From NCBI GenBank assembly GCA_025667525.1, contig CM046876.1:528838538-528902537 (forward strand): a stretch of DNA of 64,000 nucleotides, in the 5' to 3' direction. This DNA is from Glebionis coronaria. Taxonomy: Eukaryota > Streptophyta > Magnoliopsida > Asterales > Asteraceae. A program made the translations under genes and the position numbers. Position 1 is the stretch's first letter. Every line of letters starts with the position of its first letter. Under the pieces are notes generated by a model, which made no database searches, was not told the origin of the DNA, and worked only from the letters and a program-made list of their open reading frames with translations. Shown in pieces: positions 11,885-23,824 of this stretch.

Positions 11885-14500
11885 TGTAACACCCCCAATT
11901 TCGTGTCCTAGCAGCGGAAGAGTCATTGGGTGTTACTGTCATGGTTCAATCTCAATATCATAGAAAACGCCTCAAAATGAGTCGTTTTAATAAAACATAT
12001 ATCAATTCATTATTTAAAGGTAAAACAGTTCACACACGGTCCCAAATAGTTTTAAGTTTACACAACATAACAAACGATAAAAGTTTCTTTGAATGGACAT
12101 TGTTTAGAAAAGCGGACCAAAACATTTCACAAGCAAGCTACACGAAACCGCCTTCCTTTTAGTGCCTTCTTCATGGACCTGAGATAAAACATGCTATAAA
12201 GTCAACAAAAATGCTGAGTGAATCTATAGAGTTTAAATTTAATAAACGAACACAAGTATTCTGAATAAACCTTCAATGGTTGACAATCATGTGGATCAGA
12301 CATAATCAACGTTGTTATTACATAAGTCTCATGACATTGAACGTTAACATATATTATTTCAGCCCAACACACCTAGCCAAGTGCGTATATTTCTCTTATA
12401 CAATTGCATCCGATGTTTCATTACTAGTGCATCACAACACCACGCGATAGCTAGTCGCGACCGGACTGGGCGTCACCCCGATAGATCTATCCATAGTATT
12501 AGCGTTCATTCGATTAACAATTCATGATTCAGTGGGTCTTTTAAGGCTAGAAGCAAACATATGTAAATAACTTTCATCTAGCATACAATCGGGTCCTTTG
12601 TGTTCTATTTTAAAACAAGCATGTTATCCCCCTCGCGGGTTTTAAAAATCTTTACAAGATAGTATAAAAGCGAGGCTATAGACTCACCTTGGTACAATAG
12701 TAGTAATATGACGATCGTCGACGATAAGTGATGCCCGTTAAACACGAAGACCGCAACCTACCAAATAAGGTGCGTTCGTTAATAAATGACTTAAGTATAA
12801 ATAATACTTAAATAACACAAAACTCAAAATACAAAACCATTACAATCCCAAAGTAATAATAGTACAAGTGTACTTCTATACCCTTTTTCATGTTAACTTT
12901 ACTAGATTATATCATCGATAAAAATCTGCCGGTACTTACCGAAAGTACAAGCTCATTTACCTTACTTAAACTATTCCGTTTTCAACGAAACTTGGTCACA
13001 AACTCACATATAATATGAATAAGACTCAGTTTAAATTTCATTCAAAAATATTACTTCTAAGACCTTCTGCCCGACACACCTTCGTGTTATAAAAAAAACG
13101 GACTGATTTACGTCTTCAACTCGTAAAACCATTTTAACATATCTAAACAACTCCATTTATAAAACCGACACTCGAGTTTGAAAATAGACTCATGACCTGA
13201 GGTTTAGACTTCAACATCAGTCCTTGAACATTTTTAAAACTCATTCTATAGTCCCCGAGATTCGATCCAAATATCGACAACAATTTTCGGATTGTGCCGA
13301 TACTCGTATCCCGGTACACGAATACTAAAATTGGCATAACTTCTCGCTCGTTTAGAGCTAGAAGCTCTATCTTATATCAAATCGAAGCTAACAAAATTCT
13401 CTACGACCCTATCTTATTAGTTTAACAAGTTTATTGCAGTAAGTAATTCAAAAATAGCCTTTTACCTCCTGGTCTAAAATGGTCATCTAAAAATCATACC
13501 AAATCAACATTTTGACTCATTTCAACAATTTACATACTTCTAATATTACCCTAATATTATCATATCACATTTATCTAACTCCTAACACCCTCAAATTCAA
13601 TCTATTAAAAATCAAATGTATAAAAACCATGCATGCAACATCATCCCACTACAAATATAATAATAATAACAACAACACAACTACAAAAATGGATCAAACA
13701 TGATGTTCTTCACCAAAAATTTTGAAAGAAAAATGAAGTGAATGCATGTGGGAAAAATTTATACCAAAATGAAGCTCTTGAAATTTCTAGGTTGGGTCTT
13801 TGATTAGTTTTGGAAGAATCAAAGTAGAAAATCAAAATTTTTGATGGATTGGGGTATAGGGGTGGACGGCTAAAGGAAGAACAAGAGAGAGAGTTTGTGA
13901 TTTTTTTGTTAAATGGGAACTTTAAGTAAACTAGTTAGTGGAAAATCCTTAAATAGTCCAAGGTTAGGGTAGATTTTGTCATTTAGGCATAATTTTGGTC
14001 CAAAAATGCAATTAAATAGTTTACAAGGTAGAAAATGTAAATTGTAAATTTTGAAAATATTTACGAGACTCGGGTTTCGTAAAAATACTTTTCGAAAGTT
14101 AAAACGCTTCATAAAAATAATAATAAAGCTTCGACACGACTTAAAACGTAATTAAATCGAAAACATCAAAAATATAAAATATCGAGACAATCGATAATAA
14201 ATCATAAATATTTGGGCATTCGTCGGTATCGCGATCACTAATAGTTCTCGTTATTCGTTAAAACGTAAAACACGAGAACTAAAGATTAAATAAAATAAAA
14301 ATCATTTTTATGATAAATTGAGAATATGATATCGATACCTTACATATTCCTTGCCGGTTTTCATCTAATCGACATTCTTACGCTAGTTTCAAGTCATAAC
14401 CTTCTCGGTTAGTCGATAATTTAAAATTCTCATTAAAGTAAACACGTAATACGTAATAGTCGAGATTAAAATAACGACCTGAAATTGACGGATTGTCACA
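11885..14500 (-). repeat. Tekay 5' LTR
   Basis: This 2616-bp LTR is the transcription-initiating copy because gag-pol reads leftward from it. It has the same ends as 3421-6915 and retains the empty hAT target site. Small open frames here recur at the matching positions of the other LTR, because the LTRs are copies of each other. They are not genes. Confidence 0.92.
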
Positions 14501-14505
14501 TGAAC

Positions 14506-15402
14506 CATAAACCGAGCTTCGTGACGAAGATGACGATACCGTGGGAGACGAGGCAACGAACCACCCAAGAGAAACCAAAAAAATACATGGCCAAAAAACA
14601 AGCAAGTGGAAAAAAACCACGTGAACCAAAAACCGACCGGACATATTGGACTCAAGATGAGGAACGACTTTTGGCCGAGTGTTTTATCCTAAGTTTCGAG
14701 GATCTGAGAAACGGGTGCGATCAATCGAAGGATACTTTTTGGTACAAGATTATGACCGAGTATAACAAGCGCGCATCGAAAAAGGATTACAAGAAGCGTA
14801 ACAAAAACATGTTAACGGGTAAGTGGACACCGATGAACGGACTTGTTGGCAAGTTTAATGCGCTTTACGATGCTACCACGTTGGCAAGTGGTGAGAATGA
14901 CGAGCTTTTGTACTCGCGGGTTTGCAAAATGTTTAAGGAAACATACAAGACCGAGTTTAGGCATCGTGAGGCGTGATTTTTTTTGCGAGACAAATACAAG
15001 TGGCAAAACCCCGAGTCAACACAAGCTCGTCGAACCCGCGGTCGTGTAACAGATGTCGACGAAGAGCCGGAAATGTTTGGGGACGACGCAATCCCGCGTC
15101 CTTCGGGGGATCCACGAAAAACAAAAAGCCAACGATCTTCGAATAGCTCGTCCGCCACATCCTCTTCGTCCAAAACCCAGGTTGCCGAAATGATGCAAGA
15201 ACAAATCTTGATTGATCGAGAGGCGAAAAACGAATCAATGGATCGTGAGTTAGCCGCAAGACTCGCGGTTTGCGATATTGCTAAACGGAATGAGGATTTA
15301 AAAAATCCTTACTTTCGATACTAGGGGAATGTCCGCGGAAGACGTGGAGGCAATTGAAAATTTGAAGACGAAGACCCGAGAATTATATTTCGGAAAAAAA
15401 AA
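14506..15402 (+). pseudogene. Harbinger-associated Myb/SANT-like protein, 3' part
   Basis: This is the rest of the gene cut by Tekay. The SANT/trihelix signature is clear (TDRTYWTQDEERLLAECF, then FWYKIMTEYN, KNMLTGKWTPMNGLVGKF and ELLYSRVCKMFKE). A low-complexity S/T stretch and a charged C-terminal region follow. An in-frame TGA at 14974-14976 interrupts the frame right after KTEFRHREA, where the family has a Trp. Near 15315 a one-base shift separates NPYFRY from the usual ending (RGMSAEDVEAIENLK), which continues to about 15400 in the next frame. With the insertion that makes at least four lesions. No DDE transposase is nearby. Confidence 0.82.
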
Positions 15403-15853
15403 TAAGTTTAATTTATGTTTTTTTAATTTCTATTTTTTCGTATTTTTTTTAATTTATGTATTTCGTTAATTATGTATTTTTTTTTTAATTTTTAATGAAA
15501 TGTTTTTAAATTTTTTTTAAAGTAATGGGTCCCACATAGTCCCACGGCTCAAGCCAACCAAGGAGCCATAATTTTAGTGTTGTGGAGGTTTTGCTCTTGT
15601 GGGATCATTTAGCCACCACACACCATACCACCTGAAAATTCTCGTGTTTTCTCACGGCTCAACACGAAAACTCCACATCATACCTCGTGCTCTAATACTA
15701 CGGATTTATAATGTATAGTAAAAATGGTACTGTAGTTGTTAATTCAATCCAACTACGTATATACTTACAAATATTAATAGGCATTATACTTTTCTATAAA
15801 ATGATTATATGAAATCATAAAATTTTATTAATAAACTTAATGATGTGGTAATG

Positions 15854-15976
15854 TATTAGAGTGTGTTAGGTTCAATACATAGTGAAAATTTTGTATAAAG
15901 GTTTGTATGTCGATGTGACGATGACGTGAAAATACATCGAACCTTTATCGAATTATGCATCGGAGATGCTCTAACT
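15854..15976. repeat. Possible small MITE upstream of F-box copy 1
   Basis: TTAGAGTGTGTTAGG on the left resembles the reverse complement of the right end, TTAGAGCATCTCCGA. The GAGCATCTCC word is common at plant MITE ends. No firm duplication is visible. The remaining sequence of 15696-16106 is AT-rich and would include the promoter of F-box copy 1; I see no TATA box I can assign. Confidence 0.3.
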
Positions 15977-16106
15977 AATAAACACAATGAAATGTTTAGG
16001 ATAAACATTTATGAACTTTGAGGGCCTAACTGAAAAAACAAGTAATGTTCATTTTGTAATCATCCTCTTTTTCTTCCCCTATCTTTAGAAAAAAAGAGTA
16101 GCAGTA

Positions 16107-17784
16107 ATGGAGGAACATCAATCTAAACCAAAAACAACCAAATTTACAGACAACAAAGGTGAAGATTACATAAGTTTGTTACCAGATTGCTTACTTATTG
16201 ATATTATTTCTCGTTTACCTGAAACAAAAGAAGCGATTCGAACAGGTACCCTCTCCAAACGTTGGCAACATCTTTGGCCTTATGTTTCTAATCTCATTTT
16301 TATATTTTCTATGATGTCTTGGGATGATGAACGCCTCTTCGATATCGTTTGGTTTATCGATCAAACCCTAACCCAATGTCGCCAATGTAATAACATAAAC
16401 CTCACCCAATTCAAACTGCGTATCCCTTATCATGTTCGATATGAATCATTCGTGAATACCTGGATTTGCTACGCGCATATGTGTAATGTACAAGACCTTG
16501 AGTTGTCTCTAGTTGATAGGGATGATGAGAGCGTGTTTGTGTTAGAAGACTTCTTTTTTGCCAACTCGAGTTTTACTCGTTTGAAATTGGAAGGCTGTGT
16601 GTTTATCCCAACGGGTGCCATTAGTTGGACAAACCTTAAGAGTTTGCATATTTCAGAAGGGGACTTAGATGCCGATTTCATTCAAAATGTGTTGTCTGGA
16701 AGTCCGCTTTTGGAAACTTTGTACTTGCAAAGGATGGTTTTGGACGAATTGATATTACTTCAAAGAGTGTTAAGGAATTTGTGATTGATGGATATTTTGA
16801 TCCTGTAGAGCAGCAATGGCGACCTTGCAGATATTGTCGAAATAAATGCGCCTCATCTTTTGTCACTATCAATCTTTGAAGATTTGCTGTTACGGAAGGT
16901 TGTGTTGCTAGATGTGTCTTCATTAGTTGAAGCTGAATTAGATTGTGAGCACGCTGGCCATTATGAGACAACAAGTAAGGAAGCAAAGGAAGAAATGCTT
17001 AAAGGTTTCCTACTAAGCCTTCGTCATGTCAAAAAGCTTATAATTGGCGATTACTGTTTCAGGGTAATTTTGCTTCAATTTTTTCTTTTTACTTTTTACA
17101 ATTTGTGTTTGTAGGACTTGTTTATCATTAGCTTTAGGAAAACTTTATTGGTTATATGTGGAGTGGTGGTTTGGACTAAGGGTGGCTAAATGGGTGGACT
17201 GGACGGGTATGTGCAGTGGGTTAAATGGACAGTGGGTTAAATGGACGTTAGTCTATGGACGCGGACGAAATGGGCAATTTTTAATATTTGGACTAAATGG
17301 ACTTGGACCAAATGGACATTGGACCAAATGGACTTGGGTCAAATGGACAATATTAAAGGAGAAATAAATAGACTCAAAATTAATTTAACCAAATGCTTTT
17401 ATGTTGTTCAAATAGTCCATAATACCCATTTGTTTAACAAAGTACTTTTTATGTTGTCCAAATAGTCCAACTAAAATAAAAGTAATATCCATTTAGTCCA
17501 TTAGTTCAAAAAAGGGTCCAAATAGCCCAAATTTAAGCATATGGACATGATTTGCCACCTCTATGGATGTACATTTTGAAAGTGATGATGTATAAATCGG
17601 ATAATTAATTGTTTGTAGCTGAAGGTCTCATTTTTTCATGTATTGCGCCATTCTCATTGCTATATTCTGTTTGTAGACTCTCACTCGATTGAAGGCTAAA
17701 GGTTTCACTTTTCCATCAAACGCGAAGAAGTATCTTGAATATTGTGATGAAGAAGACTGGGACTCAGATTCAGGGGATTATTAA
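16107..17784 (+). pseudogene. F-box/LRR protein gene, copy 1, frame broken by deletions
   Basis: F-box proteins bind SKP1 and select substrates for SCF ubiquitin ligases. The F-box is at about residues 21-58 ([27 protein letters not shown]), followed by leucine-rich stretches (SSFTRLKLEGCVF, NLKSLHISEGDLDADFIQ, SGSPLLETLYL). Compared with copy 2, copy 1 lacks 4 bp near 16735 and 2 bp near 16820. Between them the frame is shifted and meets TGA at 16782-16784. The net loss of 6 bp restores the frame for 16826-17063. The intron runs 17064-17676 (AGG|GTAATT ... TTTGTAG) and the last exon 17677-17784 ends in a D/E/S-rich tail. A transcript would give a protein of about 225 residues that keeps the F-box but lacks the C-terminal part. 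Such a truncated protein could be made; I call it a pseudogene by comparison. Confidence 0.82.
17177..17563. mobile_element. hAT-like MITE in the intron of F-box copy 1
   Basis: This 387-bp insert is absent from the same intron in copy 2. Its ends TAAGGGTGGCTAAATGGG and (reverse complement) TAGAGGTGGCAAATC are hAT-style. The body contains many copies of AAATGGAC or GGACAAAT-like words on both strands, resembling subterminal transposase sites. Flanking 8-mers no longer match well; compare the near-repeat TTTGGAC/TTTGGAT in copy 2. Confidence 0.7.
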
Positions 17785-18840
17785 GTAGCATATATTTTGC
17801 CACTTAATTTGGTAAACACCCGCTCAGGCTAATCTCTACTCATCTTATCCATCCACTAGAATGTTGTGTATGTTTCATTACTTGGATACTCTGTTAACAA
17901 TTTGATGGAGCTACATTACTAGTATGATAGTGATTAATTCCCTAAATGAAGACTGCGAGGAATTACTGCTTGATCATGGACGTAAAGGTGATGAGGTTAT
18001 TGATGGAACTTTGAATTCATGTTTAGGCTAGAAATCGCTACTTAGCAGCTTTTTAACAATGCTTGTGTAAACTGTAGAAACCTTGTTATTGACAATCTTT
18101 TAAAAAAATTGTGGTCACAAGCTTATTAACTATCGGTGCGAACTAAGTTGTTCAATGTTGTATTTTATCTTTCTTCTTTAAGTCTCTATGTTTAGTCATC
18201 TATGATGCTGGTTTTATCATACTATGTGATATGCTCTTGTGAACCTTTTTAGAGTAGGTTGTGGTCATGTACCCGAGGATAAAAGTATTTTCCTGAACAT
18301 CGTAATATAGGTTAGTTTAATGAACAAAAGAAGCCCACCTTGTCCTTTTTTGAACCTATAAATATAGGTTAGTGTGTGATGCTCGGTCACGGACATATGT
18401 CTTTCTCCACTCACAGATTTTCTGGAAAGTTTTTGAAACATAATTCTTTCTCCACTGGGACTTCATGCTAGACGGGTAGTGGAGCCCTTCTTGTGATCCG
18501 GTGTAGTTGAACTTTAATGGATTTGTGGATACTGATAGGGGTGAAGCTGCTTACAGTGTTAGTAGCTGCCTTTCTTGTTTATTATTGTTGACGTAAAGTT
18601 TACATCATTCTTGAACGTTGTACAATATCGCACACACAATTAGAGGATTAGTATAGAACTATAGATCACTGTGTCTTATAGTGGTTTGTGTATAGATCCA
18701 TACTTACATACTGTTACATGTGACTAGCAACATAATGGCAATAGTTTAGGTGTGAGAGTATAGTCCTCTATTGATATTAGAATGTGTGCTTATATTCTTG
18801 ATGTAATGAGTTAGTTAGGTGTAGAAAAGAAAACATGAGG
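17785..18840 (+). repeat. 3' flank of F-box copy 1, duplicated at 33135-34060
   Basis: The two downstream regions align with scattered indels, for example TTTAGTCATCTATGATGCTG at 18191 and again near 33524, and GTGGTCATGTACC in both. The duplication that made the F-box pair therefore included about 1 kb downstream. No coding frame is visible. The sequence may hold 3' untranslated DNA. Confidence 0.75.
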
Positions 18841-20856
18841 TTTCCTAAGTTATTTCACCTTTATATGTTGGTGGCGATTTAGTTGAAGTAGTAGGGGATT
18901 GGTCTGATGGCCTTTGACAGGTTTTCTTTGACTTCTGATGAGAAATTACATTTTTTAGTCTTGTATAATGGAATTATCATGTCACGTGTCAATTGAGATT
19001 TCAAGCTATAACTATCTCCTGTCTAGGCGGGATTCGGTATTGTTGTTGTAACTATTTCCCACTCATTCTCCACACCTTTTTCAAAAATTTATAGTGCTTA
19101 TATTGTTTGATGTAGTTACACTTGTGTATAGAATGTGAGCAATGTTCACCTAAGAATAGCAGAGTTATGGAACTGCTATTGCTTGGTACTTTAATATGTT
19201 CACTGAAGTCAAAAGAAATCATGGTATATATTGGTAAATGAAGAACTCTTGTTTCTCAGCAGGAATGCTTGCTTTGCTTGTTCCTGCCTTATCAGTTTAG
19301 GATTAGCACTTGGGAACTACTATTAGTATCCCGTTGGCCCACAAAAAAGGTATAAAAAAGTACTTTTGATTCCTTTTCTCTCCTCTGTTTGCAGCCCTAC
19401 GCAGTCTTTTTATCAGTTTCGTATTTTAACACTTTTGACATGCTAAACAACAGTATATTTTTAATTCGGAACTTTCAGCTTCACAGTTTTATAATATGAA
19501 TAAAATTATAAAAATAAAAAAACACAAAAAACAAGGGGGTACAAACGGTTGTTTTGGGGGTCCTGATAGCTTCACCCTTTAGCACTTAAGAGCTAAGTTT
19601 TCTTTGTATTGGTGACCGGTGTTTTATGCTCGTGGAAGTCCTTTGCTCAAATTCTGAATGACATATATGTACCATTGTTAAAAAATATAATATCAAAGAA
19701 GCAGAGATACTTACGCCCAACCAACTATCTTTTGGTGTAATTTATTAATAATCAGAGTACATAACAAAAAGATAAAGACTAGTCCCCAAATAGATGCTAG
19801 TCGAACGATTACAATAGAAATGGTGAGATCGTCCCAACTAGGTTGATCCGATCTTCCTCACATACATAGATCACTCAAACACACTCTATACAAGATGAAA
19901 ATCAAACTCCCAGAACTTGAAGAGAGAGAGAGAGAGATGAGAGAGCCGCACACAGATGTGTGTGTGATATGAGTTGATGAAGAAAACCTTAGTCAAAGAC
20001 TTTTGTTAGGTATGTTCTAGGTGGGTGTTATTAAACGCGTTAGAGTGTTGGATTCTATAGGGTTGGATCTTGTCCCATATCCACCACTTGTGATCAAAGG
20101 TGATTTTCATATAATGAGACCTTATAATGAGGAAGTATATCCTCTCCTTCCATTTTATGTTGTCGATATCGTTGGTTCTATATAGCATTATATTGCTATT
20201 ATAGATAACTATTGTATCGTGTCATAAAAAATATTCTAGATCACAGGCTGCTGCATAGTTAACTGGATGGCATATTATGTGATTTGTGGTGGTTCGATCG
20301 TGATGGCTGGTGATGTAACCATAAAGGCGGTTGGTGATGGGGATTGGTTGATAGACTGGTGGATGTGGGTGATGGGTTAGGCGGTGGCCTGTAGTAGATG
20401 AATGGTGGTGGAGGATGGTAGGTGGATATAGATCGGTGGAGGATGAATGGTGGCTTGTAGTAGATGAATGGTGGTGGAGGATGGTGGGTGACGGGTTAGG
20501 TGTGGAGGATGGTAGGTGGCTAATGGTTAAGCGGCGGCGGTCGCCGGTGGGAATGGCCGGAAAAGATGGCGGTTTCCAGAAAATGAGAAGGGAGAATATG
20601 GAGGCTAGGGTTTTTGTGTGTGTTTATTAGGGTTAAGGAGAATATAAGAGATGTGAGAGAAAGAGATAAGAAAGAAGTAAAAGTCTAAAATACTCTTTCT
20701 CTCATTGAACTTAACAGTGAAAACTAACCCCCATCTAAAATAGGGACCAAATTCAATAATAGTTTCAAAAATAGGGACGATCCTTGTATTTAATTTGAGA
20801 TAAGGACGAATCTTGATCTTTTGGGCAAACCACATGGACGAATCTTGAAATTTTTT
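18841..20856. other. Intergenic AT-rich sequence with local repeats
   Basis: No gene is recognisable. A GA microsatellite lies at 19924-19938. From 20280 to 20560 the plus strand is G/T-rich and internally repeated; the word GTAGTAGATGAATGGTGG occurs twice about 65 bp apart. The open frame across this stretch reflects the repeats and has no family features. Confidence 0.6.
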
Positions 20857-21861
20857 CTCTTTTATAATTACAAGTTTTTTATATATAAAATTTTATTCAT
20901 TCAATATTTAGAGAATATCTATCGAATTCGTTAATGAAAATAATACCATTGCAAAGAGCTCTAAATTACGAACAAAACGAGCCCAATATCTACATACTTT
21001 TGACGTACGCATAATTTTATAAAAGTTGTTAACGTTTGATATACATACATATCTTTACGTCTTTTATTTCGTGCGTTCACGTTTCATATTATTTATGTAA
21101 TATTTTTAAGTTATGAATTATCATTTTAGCTTTATACAATAAAAAGTTGCGTTTATCTAAAGCTAAGTCTTTTTGTTAAACACCAAATTTTATTTAAATA
21201 TCAACTTTTATATATAAACGCTAAACTTTTATATATAAACGCCAAATTTACGTTAAAAAGTTGATGTTTAAATGCGAAGTTTTTAATTTGTTTAAAAGCA
21301 GAGTTTTAAATATCAACGTGTTACGTTAAAAAAGAAACATTTTTAATTTGTTAAACCCAAGTTTTATTTAAATATCAACTTTTACATAACATAATTGTTA
21401 ATAAAACCTAAAATATTTACATGTGTAACATGTCTATTTATAAAAAAATTTGGTGTTTTCTGAAAAGTGTTACATAAAAAATGTTAGGTAAAAAAACTTG
21501 GTATATAAAAATTGATGTTTAAATAAAACTTGGCGTTTAACAAAAATATTTAGTTTTAAATAAACGTATTTTATTATTGTATAAAGCTAAAATGTTACTC
21601 CATAACTAAAAAATATTACATAGAAAATATGAAACGTAAATGTACGAAATAAAAGACGTAAACGTTGTATATGTATGTCAAACGTTAACAACTTTTATAA
21701 AATTGTGCGTACGTAAAAAAAATATGTCAATATTGGGCTCGTTTTGTTCGTAATTTAGAGCTCTTTGCAACGGTATTTTTTTCATTGACGAATTCGATAG
21801 ATATTTGCTAAATATTGAATGAATAAGTTTTATATATAAAAAATTTATAATTATAAAAGAG
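20857..21861. repeat. 1-kb inverted repeat (foldback/MITE-like)
   Basis: The left arm starts CTCTTTTATAATTA at 20857 and its reverse complement closes the right arm at 21861. The arms match over several hundred bases (for instance GAACAAAACGAGCCCAATAT on the left and its complement near 21728). They meet at about 21360, where degenerate copies of a unit containing ATATCAACTTTTATATATAA are found on both sides. No target duplication was recognised outside the arms. A transcript through it would fold into a long hairpin. Confidence 0.8.
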
Positions 21862-22637
21862 TTTAGGGTTAGTTTTGAAAGTTTTAAGAAAGATTGAATT
21901 TAGTCAATACATATGACTGTACGCTTTTATTTAGGCGCGACCAATCATTTTTTTAATTTTTCTTTCTTGATTTAATTAGAGATAAACACGTATAAAGTTG
22001 ATGGTCCGTTCAATATTAGGCGCGGACAAAAGGGTCAAAAAAGGGTCTTTGCAAAACAAGTGACCTCCAAAAGGGATTTGCTCACTTTTATCGTATTGAA
22101 GGCACTAGCACACCTACTTTTTCCATTTCTTTGTTGTTAGCCACCCACCTACTTTGAATCATGGTTCTAAAAGGCTCACAAAGATCTTGCAATGGCTTCG
22201 CAAAGGCGTAAGGCGTGACCTCCACGCCACGCAATTGACCAAGGCTTGAGCTTAAGGTTTGACGTGAGATGGGGAGTAAAAAAACGTGATAAGCCGCGAT
22301 AAAACATGATGCGTGAAAGCTTTTCTACATTCAGTTTTGATACAAATCCTACTTTTATATTGAAATGAAAAGGATTACGTTCAAAGATAATTTTCTAACT
22401 TTTTATTCATACTAGGATTAATGCCCGCGCTCCGCCGCGGGGTAGATACAAAATGTGTTTACATAAAAAGAATTTGTAGAAGCTAATAAGCGATATATAG
22501 GAGCAACTTAAGTAACAAAACGTGTATCAAGCAAAACAATGAAAGGGTCTATAAGGCCGGAAAGAATGAAGATTGGATTACCAAGCTATCATTAACCGCT
22601 CAACGCAACAAATTTTTCTAACTAAAAACACGTGATT

Positions 22638-23026
22638 CTAACTAAAAACCAGATCAATCCCCATTCTTTTGAGCTTTTTATTTATATATGTGTTCCAATG
22701 ATTCTTAATTTCGTTATCTGTTCTCCCTGGAAGATGAGAGGCAATTTTCGACCACCTAACAAACAGAAACATAATATAACCATCAATCACCATTTCACAT
22801 AACATATACTACAATTTTCTTATGTGAATACTAATGAATAACATCATATTGTACTTGAGAAAGAATCTTTTTCATCATGCAGTATGAAAATTTCACCTAT
22901 TGCCAAGCTGAGCATGAAGATCAATGACCATCTTCTCTTCATTTTCAGATAACAAACCCCTTTTTAAGTCTGGTCGAAGATAGTTCGTCCATCTCGATCT
23001 GCAACTTTTGCCGCACCTTAACAGTC
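22638..23026 (-). pseudogene. Captured R2R3-MYB transcription factor fragment (exons 2-3)
   Basis: Exon 2 is 23026-22897, exactly the 130 bp usual for R2R3-MYB second exons. It encodes [18 protein letters not shown], then [20 protein letters not shown] and QLGN, covering the end of R2 and start of R3. The intron 22896-22756 has GT...AG. Exon 3 starts at 22755 in the correct phase and encodes [20 protein letters not shown] and [14 protein letters not shown], then stops at 22638-22640. The first exon and the whole activation domain are missing. The R3 sequence resembles the MYB20/43/85 type, but I am not certain of the subgroup. The fragment lies in the same orientation as the Helitron and close to its 3' end. 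Confidence 0.88.
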
Positions 23027-23824
23027 CTGGAAAAATTAAAAATCAAAACAGAAGTTAAAATTCTGTACAGGTGAAACTAAGCAGCAGCAATATATATTCT
23101 AACTAAAAACACATGATTCTACAGGAGTGCACTAATAGCCAACGCAACAATTTTTTCGAATGTATGTCACTGGTTTAAGAGAAAACCTACTCCATTTGAT
23201 CGAGAGAGAGATACCATATATTTGCATTAACGAAACCGATGCTACTTAGCTACAACTAATTTTCACCTATTATTAACAATCCAAACTGATGAAGAAAACA
23301 AAAACAAAATCACATAAGAAAACTCCTAAAAATATTAACATCTTAAAAGCTATCAGACCCATTTGTGATAAAATTCAGCAAACTAAAAAGCTTATCCATT
23401 GTAAAGTTTTCAAGATTCGAATCTGTAGAATATCAAACGTAACTATGTTACAAAGCTATAATCAAAAGGGGTATTTAAGTGCGAGTCAGTTTCGTGTATA
23501 TTTAGCTATGAGGTTTGCGTAGAAGAACTAAATTGCGGGTGGCTTACCCGACTATTCTGCATTAACCGGGCCTTCAAAAATGTTTTCTTAACTGGATTCA
23601 ATACATTATGAAGCCTTTGGTCCTGAAATAGCAAAAGAGGACCTATCATTAGCGATAATCTCACTACTTTCTTCCTAACAACTTCTTTTTCCTAATGTAG
23701 CTTCAACGTATTGTTTAGTCAATATAGAGTAACTTGAAAACGACTCATTCAAAACTAAAAATAACAATTAGAGAAGCAAACTATAAGCTATTAATGTGGC
23801 TATAATAATAAAAAATCCGAAAAT

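Larger units (their letters stand above)
3421..14500 (-). mobile_element. Ty3/Gypsy chromovirus retrotransposon, Tekay lineage
   Basis: The element is complete, about 11.1 kb, and lies on the minus strand. It is flanked by TGAAC at 3416-3420 and TGAAC at 14501-14505, a perfect 5-bp duplication inside the Harbinger Myb/SANT gene. In element orientation the LTRs begin TGTGACA and end TGTTACA. Parts in element order: 5' LTR 11885-14500, primer binding site 11868-11882, gag-pol 11454-6952, polypurine tract 6916-6929, 3' LTR 3421-6915. Long LTRs of about 2.6 kb, a C-terminal chromodomain and a single gag-pol frame fit Tekay/Del. The first 180 aligned LTR bases show six mismatches by my count, so the insertion is not very recent. 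Confidence 0.92.
2816..15692 (+). mobile_element. PIF/Harbinger-type element 2, split by a Tekay retrotransposon
   Basis: The left end GAGCACATGGTACGGGAGTTT (from 2816, interrupted at most by a small gap) matches the reverse complement of the right end, GAGCACGAGGTATGATGTGG, ending at 15692. TAA at 2813-2815 and TAA at 15693-15695 flank it. Removing the retrotransposon (3421-14500) and one copy of its target duplication leaves an element of about 1.8 kb, again with only a Myb/SANT-like gene. It lies 148 bp from Harbinger element 1, and the two genes point away from each other. Confidence 0.85.

Noticed and set aside
20415..20630. 71-codon Trp/Gly-rich open frame
   Set aside because: It is produced by a G/T-rich local repeat. 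No homologous motif and no coding pattern.
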